Source of the DNA: Pogonophryne albipinna
Lineage: Eukaryota > Chordata > Actinopteri > Perciformes > Artedidraconidae
DNA: 64,000 nt
Reading direction: 5' to 3'
Assembly: GCA_028583405.1 (NCBI GenBank)
Contig: CM053243.1
Span: forward strand, 49,611,826 to 49,675,825
The notes under the pieces: generated by a model
Databases searched by the model: none
Told to the model about the DNA's origin: nothing
What the model saw: the letters and a program-made list of their open reading frames with translations, nothing else
Translations under genes and position numbers: made by a program
In this document: positions 57,510-64,000 of the stretch, one piece after another
How positions within the stretch are numbered: the first letter of the stretch is position 1
Layout: every line of letters starts with the position of its first letter

Positions 57510-58210
57510 CACCTTTAAGGTTAGGTTGTTTATATAGCACATTTTCACACACAGAGGCAATTCAAAGTGCTTTACGTCAACCTTAACACACGATAAGAAG
57601 ACAAAAGAAAGAAACACAATGGAATAACATTCATAAAAACCATGCATAAAAGAGATACAGAATAGTTTAAATCGACATTGTAAATACAGTAAGTGCTGCT
57701 AGAAGTGTAGCAGCCCCCCCCCCCCGAAGATCTCATAACAGAGCAGCATGTCCGACATATATTGGGGTCCCAGACCATTTACAGTAATGCTTTATATGTT
57801 AGCAAAACAATTTTAAAACCGATTCTGTAAGCTACTGGCCAGTGCAGAGATCTCAGAACTGGCGTGATGTGTTCTACTCTTCTGGTTTTGTCCGCAGCGT
57901 TCTGGATGAGTTGCAGTTCTCCAAGGGATTTTTTTCTAGAGACCTGTAAATACACTGTTACAGAAATCAAGCCTGCTAAAAACAAAGCGTGAATGAGTTT
58001 TTCAAGTTCTTGTTGAGACATGATTGTTCTAAGTCTGAACAACTGCTTATTGCCAGAAAAAGGAAAAAGAAAATGTCTTGTTTTGATAAAAAATGTTGCG
58101 ATGTTGAGTGTCTTGTGTGTTTTTAAATCAAGTGAATCACGTTTATTTTTGCAAAACAGCAAATGCTCAAAAGGAGTTCTCAAAATTGTGGTTATGCAAT
58201 CAACCAAATC
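57510..58210 (-). mobile_element. L2-like LINE fragment
   Basis: The minus frame 57779-58207 reads MSQQELEKLIHALFLAGLIS, LGELQLIQNAADKTRRVEHI and LHWPVAYRIGFKIVLLTYKA, the conserved block after the reverse transcriptase of L2/CR1-type fish LINEs. The frame is open for 142 codons but the fragment lacks the catalytic domain. 57510-57780 is its degraded 3' continuation. Confidence 0.78.
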
Positions 58211-58465
58211 GCTGCAAAACAGAAAATACTGAAACAGAAAGCAAACTAAAGAACAGCCTTCTTTTTCAACACTGCACTTGAAATCATAGATTCAAACCTA
58301 AATGTTGTAGTGATGGGAAGAGAAACTTGCAGTTCTGAAGTTCTCTGAATGATTCTAGAAGATGATGTCACATTATTATGATTCAAAAAACCCTTCCAAT
58401 CTGAACAGGAGGCATTCCACTGCACAACCTGTCCAGGGCTAGGCTGAGTCAGTCCCTGATCCCTG

Positions 58466-58728
58466 ATGGCCCTCAACATGAACAAAGTGTTGATGGAGAG
58501 CCGTGGCTACACCTTCAAAAGTAACCTGGGGGAGGGCATTTCGGCAAAGTGGTGAGTGCATACTCCACCCACCTGAAGAGAAGCGTTGCCATAAAGGTTA
58601 TAGACAAAAAAAAGGTTGATACTAGTTACCTGGAAAAGTTTCTTCCTCGGGAAATGGAGATCATCAGGCATCTCAACCATCCCAACATAATCAAGACTCT
58701 AGACATCTTTGAATTACACAGAAACAAG
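58466..58728 (+). pseudogene. TSSK-like protein kinase first exon, one-base deletion
   Basis: The start at 58466 gives MALNMNKVLMESRGYTFKSN, then LGEG of the glycine-rich loop. At 58540-58550 the frame must shift by one to continue as KVVSAYSTHLKRSVAIKVID (the VAIK lysine), EKFLPREMEIIRHLNHPNII and TLDIFELHRNK, ending at a GTAATA donor. FLPRE-I and the spacing are characteristic of testis-specific serine/threonine kinases. No second exon (HRD or DFG motifs) follows; the next DNA is repeats. It is either a fragment duplicate or a gene whose later exons are outside the recognisable region. The single-base lesion should be checked as a sequencing error. Confidence 0.72.
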
Positions 58729-58759
58729 GTAATACATGTATTTAGGTTGATTTAGTAAG

Positions 58760-60012
58760 CTGTACAGAGCCAGTGTGAGAGTTAAGAAACCAGTCTTACT
58801 ATTCATTCCCCTGAATATGAACAATAACTGAAAGGACCACAGCTTTTTTGCACAATAAGTAAGAAATAAGTACCAGATTTAAATAAAGCGTGTCAAATGA
58901 CAGTAGTCTGTACAGTGTGAACAAGATAGGTACCACTTTACAATAAGACTACCCTTATAAAGGGTTTAGGAATAGTTTGTAATTCATTTATTAATTAGGT
59001 TGTGAACACTTTATAAATCATTAACAAGCTTTTATAAGACATGAGATAAACAGGGCAACTGTGACCGGTTGCTTGCCAAATAGTTATCTGTACTGCTAAG
59101 CCTTATAGTGGCTACTTAGCTTACTTCGTCTTCTTCATCAGCCAGCATCCTTGGTATCTGTTGTACACTGAGTTGATTCTCGCTAAGTAGCCAATGTTAT
59201 AGTGAGCCTGTGTTGATGTATGTTAGAACTGGTTTATAAATGGTTCTTAGGGTGCGTTCACACCTGCCTTGTATAGTCCGGTTGAATCGAACCCTGGTGC
59301 GTTTAGCCGCTTGGTGCGGTTCATTTGGGTCGGTGTGAACACAGTCCGAGACCTCTTAAGTGAACTAAACAACCGGACTCTGGCCCGCTAAAATCGGTGG
59401 TCTCGGAGCGCTTGCTTGCGAACTCTGGAGCGGTTCATTGCTGGTGTGAACGCAGTCCGCAGCAAAACATAGGAAGCGTAGTATTTACGTGTCACTAGAA
59501 CGTGGATGTCTTCAAAAATCTTTAGCGAAAGAGTCTTTCAAGACATCCGCGGTTGTTTAGTTAAAGAGTGAAGCAGAATGAAGTGTTGAACAGTGTCGTG
59601 TAAAAAAAATTCTCCGTCAGCTACATAAAAGTAAGAACACCTGTCGTCGGTGAAACGCCCCTCCTTACTGCAGAACGTCTCTCATTATGTTGTAATGTTT
59701 TTTAAAGGACGTTCTCTGATTATATAACTATATGCGCGGGCCGCTATTGTCTGTTGATCTCCAGATTAACAGCAGCATGAGAATAACCTGCCCAAAGTCC
59801 CGATGCTCCATGGCGGAGGCTCCGGTAGAAATTGCCGGGATTTGCGTTTTTACCCCCTTAATGTCTGACCAATGGTTGAACAGCATTTCCGTGCACATGA
59901 CTTGTGTTTAAAGTTTATAGTCTGTTTGAGTTGTGCCCGTGTGAACGCAAACCGAACCTTCTGAAAAATGAAACAAAGTAACAAACTGTCGTCTGGTGCT
60001 CACCAGAGATGC
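58760..60012. repeat. Downstream region with a TGCGTTCACACC-type element
   Basis: 58760-59250 shows no gene. 59255-59990 begins TTAGGGTGCGTTCACACC and ends near GTGTGAACGCAAACCGAACC. It holds repeated GGTGTGAACRCAGTCCG blocks, a repeat type widespread in fish and probably a DNA transposon. Its exact ends and target duplication were not resolved. Confidence 0.5.
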
Positions 60013-60546
60013 GGACTATAGAGTGGCGAAGTCCCTCCCCTTCCGGTGGACTCCATGGGACCTTATTTCGGAAAAAATATGTATTGAAGTCAATGGAGAG
60101 AGAAAGATTATCTTTCGATCCCGTTTGAATTGTGCCACGAATTACACATATGATGTGTTTTTTTGCAAGTAAAAAAAACCAATATGTGTCGTAAAACTAT
60201 GAAGTAACACATTTGTTTGTGTGAAACGCTGAATGAACTACATCTCTGGTCTTGCACACGTCACCAAGATGGCCGTCACTACTGTCTTGTCAACAAAAGG
60301 ATTGACTACCCTCACTATCACCACAATGAAACACGTCCAGAAGAATGCCATGCAAAGCTGCATGCCTGCCTGCCTTCCTTTGATTCTCTCTGAACTGCCT
60401 GGTCTTTTTAATGTTTAATGTCAACCATTTGTGCAGATAGCATGAAGTAGAAAAGATCGCCGATGCTAATGTAGCGTTAGCATTAGCATTTCTCCCCCGG
60501 GCTTAAATGGTGTATTATAGAATGATCACACCGGTGGGACAGTACT
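60013..60546 (-). mobile_element. THAP-type element, opposed truncated copy
   Basis: Reverse complement of 56715-57262, starting at the terminal AGAGTGGCGAAGTC. It is broken at 60547 by another repeat, so the THAP exon half is missing. Confidence 0.85.
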
Positions 60547-60748
60547 CTACAACAGAGATGGGGTCGTTACTAAAAAAAAGTAATATATTACATATTACAT
60601 ATTACTTTAAAAAAAAAGTAATATATTACACGACTTCGTTACTCGTTACTTTACTCGTTACTTTACTCGTTACTTTACTCGCAGGGCCGGCCCGCCCGTC
60701 CAGGCAGATCACGCAGACTGCTAAAGTTTCAAATTCTCTTTAGTTCAG
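60547..60748. repeat. GTTACT-rich repeat fragment
   Basis: CAGAGATGGGGTCGTTACT, then AGTAATATATTACA repeats and CGTTACTTTACT repeats. It resembles the end of a hAT-type element (compare 6209-7314), with no second end. Confidence 0.5.
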
Positions 60749-61122
60749 TGTCATGGTGTGTGCAACAAGCAGGACCCAAATGCAGATTTAAAGTGCAAAA
60801 CCCTTTATTTCAAGGATAACTACTAACTAGACAAAACAGAACACTCACCGGTGAACTCAGTCACATACGAAAGACGACCCACACTGACACAGGAAGAGAC
60901 ACGACTAAATACAGGGAGGGGTAATCACGGGACGAGAAACAGCTGGGCAGGGGAGGAGAAACACAAGGACAACAGGTGAACACAATCAGACACAACCAGG
61001 GAAACTAACGACGGGAGGAAAAACACAAGGAAAAGGACCAGACATAAACAGGGAGGAAAACATGACAAGGAGAACGGAAAAACACCCACACAGAAACGCG
61101 ACATAACAAGAGAATCGTGACA
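60749..61122 (-). mobile_element. 3' LTR of a minus-strand LTR retrotransposon
   Basis: Plus-strand ends TGTCATGG and CGTGACA give TGTCA/TGACA inverted ends. On the minus strand AATAAA is at 60809-60804. Directly inside (61123-61140) the minus strand is a G-rich polypurine tract, which makes this the 3' LTR and puts the element's internal region to the right. The other LTR is beyond the window. Confidence 0.68.
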
Positions 61123-61739
61123 GACACCCCCCCTCAAGGGCGGATTCCAGACGTCCCTAAAAACACCAAAAGTCCAAACCTCAAGCAGGGTGGGTGGAGG
61201 GGGTCCGGAGGAGGGACACAACACTAGGCGCACCAGGGTGGGTGGAGGGGGTCTGGAGGAACGGGACACAACACTAGGCGCACCAGGGAGGGTGGAGGGG
61301 GTCCGGAGGCGGGACACAACACTAGGCGCACCAGGGTGGGTGGAGGGGGTCCGGAGGACGGGCCCTGAAGGGATCTCGGGCGGACGGCCCGGGGGCAAGG
61401 CCAAGTCCAGGGTGGAAATCTCGGGCGGACGGCCCGGGGGCAAGGCAGAGACCAAGGAGGGGGTCTCGGGCGGACGGCCCGGGGGCAAGGCAGAGACCAA
61501 GGAAGAGTCAGGGGGCCGAGCATGAGGGCGAAGTCCGCGGCTCTCAGGGGGCCGGGCTCGAGGCCGAAGACCGCGGCTCTCAGGGGGCCGGGCCTCGAGG
61601 CCGAAGACCGCGGCTCTCAGGGGGCCGGGCTCGAGGGCGAAGACCGGACAGTCCGGAGGCCGGGCAGGAAGGCGCTGACGGTACAGCTCCGGAGGCCGGG
61701 CAGGACCCGGTGTCGGTGGGACAGGCCTCGGCAGGATCC

Positions 61740-62440
61740 CCCACGGAAGAGGACCAGGAGTTGGCAGGGACCCCCGGCAGGAGAGCAGTCGTCGGACCTC
61801 CACGGCACAGGACATGGGGGTTGGCAGGACCCCCCGGCAGAAGAGTAGTCGGCGGGGCCTCCAACGGCACAAGACACAGGGTTGGCAGGACCCCCGGCAG
61901 AAGATAGTCGGCGGGGCCTCCAACGGCCACAGGACATACGGGCTGGCAGGACCCCCCGGCAGAAGAGTAGTCGGCGGGGCCTCCAACGGGACAGGACACA
62001 GGGTTGGCAGGACCCCCGGCAGAAGAGTAGTCGGCGGGGCCTCCAACGGCACAGGACATACGGCTGGCAGGACCCCCGGCAGATAGAGTAGGTCGCGGGG
62101 CCTCCAACGGGACAGGACACAGGGCTGGCAGGACCCCCGGCAGGAGAGTAGTCGGCGGGGCCTCCAACGGCACAGGACACATGAGTTGGCAGGGACCCCC
62201 GGCAGAAGAGTAGTCAACGGGGCCTCCAACAGGACAGGACACAGGGCTGGCAGGACCCCGGCAGGAGAGTAGTCGGCGGGGCCTCCAACGGCACAGGACA
62301 CTGGGTTGGCAGGACCCCCGGCAGGAGAGTAGTCGGCGGGGCCTCCAACGGCACAGGACACTGGGTTGGCAGGACCCCCGGCAGGAGAGTAGTCGGCGGG
62401 GCCTCCAACGGGACAAAACAAAGAGTTGGCAGGACCCCCA
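61740..62440. repeat. 60-bp minisatellite, about 11 units
   Basis: The unit begins GGTTGGCAGGACCCCCGGC and contains AGTAGTCGGCGGGGCCTCC. Two neighbouring units near 62300 and 62360 are identical over 60 bp. Sixty bases are 20 codons, so frames are preserved. Confidence 0.95.
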
Positions 62441-62460
62441 GCGGAACCTCCAACGACACT

Positions 62461-63834
62461 TGGGTAGGGACTTGAGAGGGAACTGGAGAGGGGACTCGAG
62501 AGGGAACTGGAGAGGGAACTGGAGAGGGGACTCGAGAGGGGACTCGAGAGGGAACTCGAGAGGGGACTCGAGAGGGGACTGGAGAGGGAACTCGAGAGGG
62601 GACTCGAGAGGGGACTGAGAGGGGACTGGAGAGGGGACTCGAGAGGGGACTCGAGAGGGGACTCGAGAGGGAACTGGCGAGGGGACTCGAGAGGGGACTC
62701 GAGAGGGGACTCGAGAGGGGACTCGAGAGGGAACTGGAGAGGGAACTGGAGAGGGACTGGAGAGGGAACTGGAGAGGGAACTGGAGAGGGGACTCGAGAG
62801 GGAACTGGAGAGGGGACTCGAGAGGAGACTGGAGAGGGAACTGGAGAGGAGACTCGAGAGGGAACTGGAGAGGAGACTCGAGAGGGAACTGGAGAGGGGA
62901 CTCGAGAGGGAACTGAGAGGGAACTGGAGAGGGGACTCGAGAGGGGACTGGAGAAGGAACTGGAGAGGAGACTCGAGAGGGAACTCGAGAGGGGACTCGA
63001 GAGGGGACTAGAGAGGGACTAGAGAGGGAACTTGAGAGGGAACTCGAGAGGAGACTCGAGAGGGGACTCGAGAGAGGACTAGAGAGGGAACTGGAGAGGG
63101 AACTGGAGAGGGGACTAGAGAGGGAACTTGAGAGGGGACTCGGGAGGGGACTCGAAAAGGGACTCGAGAAGGGACCTGAGAGGGGACTTGAGATGGGACT
63201 CGAGAGGTGACTTGAGAGGGGACTCGAGAAGAGACTCGAGAGGGGACCTGAGAGGGAACTCGAGAGGTGACTTGAGGGGGAACTCGAGAGGTGACTTGAG
63301 AGGGAACTCGATAGGAAACTCGAGAGAGGGCTTGAGAGGAGACTCGAGAGGAGACTCGAGAGGTTACTTGAGAGGGGACTCGGGTAGGAACTTGAGAGGA
63401 GACTTGAGAGAGGACTTGAGAGGGACCTCGAGAGGGGACTCGAGAGGGGACTAGAGAGGGAACTCGAGAGGGGACTCGAGAGGGAACTCGAGAGGGAACT
63501 CGAGAGGGAACTCGAGAGGGAACTCGAGAGGGGACTAGAGAGGGGACTAGAGAGGGAACTTGAGAGGGAACTCGAGAGGAGACTTGAGAGGGGACTCGAG
63601 AGAGGACTAGAGAGGGAACTGGAGAGGGAACTGGAGAGGGGACTAGAGAGGGAACTTGAGAGGGGACTCGAGAGGGGACTAGAAAGGGAACTCGAGAGGG
63701 AACTTGAGAGGAGACTAGAGAGGGACTGGAGAGGGGACTCGAGAGGGGACTGGAGAGGGGACTGGAGAGGGGACTGGAGAGGGGACTGGAGAGGGGACTG
63801 GAGAGGGGACTCGAGAGGGAACTGGAAAGGGGAC
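62461..63834. repeat. 12-bp minisatellite, about 115 units
   Basis: The basic unit is GACTCGAGAGGG with variants GAACTGGAGAGG and GACTTGAGAGGG. Many units contain the XhoI hexamer CTCGAG. Variants form higher-order blocks; for example, the 63030-63130 pattern recurs near 63560-63660. Confidence 0.96.
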
Positions 63835-63838
63835 TTGT

Positions 63839-64000
63839 GTCGGTCGGTACCGCGACAGGACACGGGGAGCTGATGTTGGCTGGAGAGCCAAACAGGAGAC
63901 GAGGTGCTGGAGTCGGCCGGTACGCGACAGAACTCGGGGAGCTGGTGTTGGCTGGAGAGCCAACAGGAGACGAGGTGCTGGAGTCGGCCGGTACGCCGAC
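63839..64000. repeat. 71-73-bp minisatellite running off the window
   Basis: Units start at 63839, 63912 and 63983 (GTCGGCCGGTACGCGAC, CTGGAGAGCCAACAGGAGAC). The number of units is unknown. Confidence 0.88.

Larger units (their letters stand above)
61123..64000 (-). repeat. Mosaic of minisatellites in the retrotransposon 3' internal region
   Basis: At least five different arrays follow each other: about 47 bp (61190-61370), about 46 bp (61375-61510), about 48 bp (61515-61660), 60 bp (61740-62440), 12 bp (62461-63834) and 71-73 bp (63839 to the edge). Long minus-strand open frames cross them (60925-62421, 62214-63863). They are proline-, glycine- and serine-rich because several units are multiples of three. 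I do not call these proteins. Confidence 0.85.

Noticed and set aside
61740..63840. Possible CRISPR-like array or collagen-like gene
   Set aside because: Repeats are directly contiguous with no unique spacers, and the host is a vertebrate; these are minisatellites.

Overview
This is vertebrate, almost certainly teleost fish, genomic DNA. It has no bacterial operons. It carries spliced exon fragments with GT/AG borders, long (CA)n, (CT)n and (TA)n tracts, and a dense mix of element types that occur together in fish: DIRS, hAT, piggyBac, PIF-Harbinger, P/THAP-type, L2-like LINE and endogenous retrovirus. The species cannot be told from the sequence. I see no complete, undoubtedly functional host gene. 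The best host-like pieces are a six-exon SAMD3-like fragment (about 9.0-11.0 kb), one TSSK-like kinase exon (58.5 kb) and a weak terminal-exon candidate (52.6 kb).

Layout. 1-2.9 kb is a long palindromic foldback with a solo retroviral LTR in its left arm. 2.9-9.0 kb holds repeat pieces and a truncated copy of a family I call F (ends CAGATGTAGC/GCTACATCTG, TA duplication), broken by a 1.1 kb hAT element. 9.0-11.0 kb is the SAMD3-like fragment. 11-12 kb is a LINE tail and a piggyBac-derived short element. 12.1-21.7 kb is a DIRS-type tyrosine-recombinase retrotransposon split by a solo LTR, a second solo LTR that itself holds a piggyBac element, and a Harbinger-type MITE. 23.7-28.3 kb is a P/THAP-type transposon with an 8-bp duplication. 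29.5-47.1 kb is one hAT-Tip100-like element blown up by nested insertions: a family F copy (itself holding a hAT and a foldback, each with further insertions), a solo LTR, and a nearly intact-ended but internally deleted provirus. 48.9-52.3 kb is the cleanest copy of family F. 54.5-55.7 kb is an eight-unit 147-bp tandem array. 56.2-60.5 kb has two opposed THAP-type elements around an L2 fragment and the kinase exon. 60.7-64.0 kb is the 3' LTR and 3' internal region of a minus-strand LTR retrotransposon made largely of five or more different minisatellites, running off the window.

The genes do not form a pathway. They are the protein machinery of different mobile elements (reverse transcriptase/RNase H/tyrosine recombinase; DDE transposases; Gag/integrase/Env), all broken. 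The value of the window is stratigraphic: target-site duplications of 2, 3, 4, 5, 7 and 8 bp and the TTAA site can be read directly, so the order of insertion is recoverable. All family names rest on motifs and duplication lengths that I read by eye; no database search was possible.
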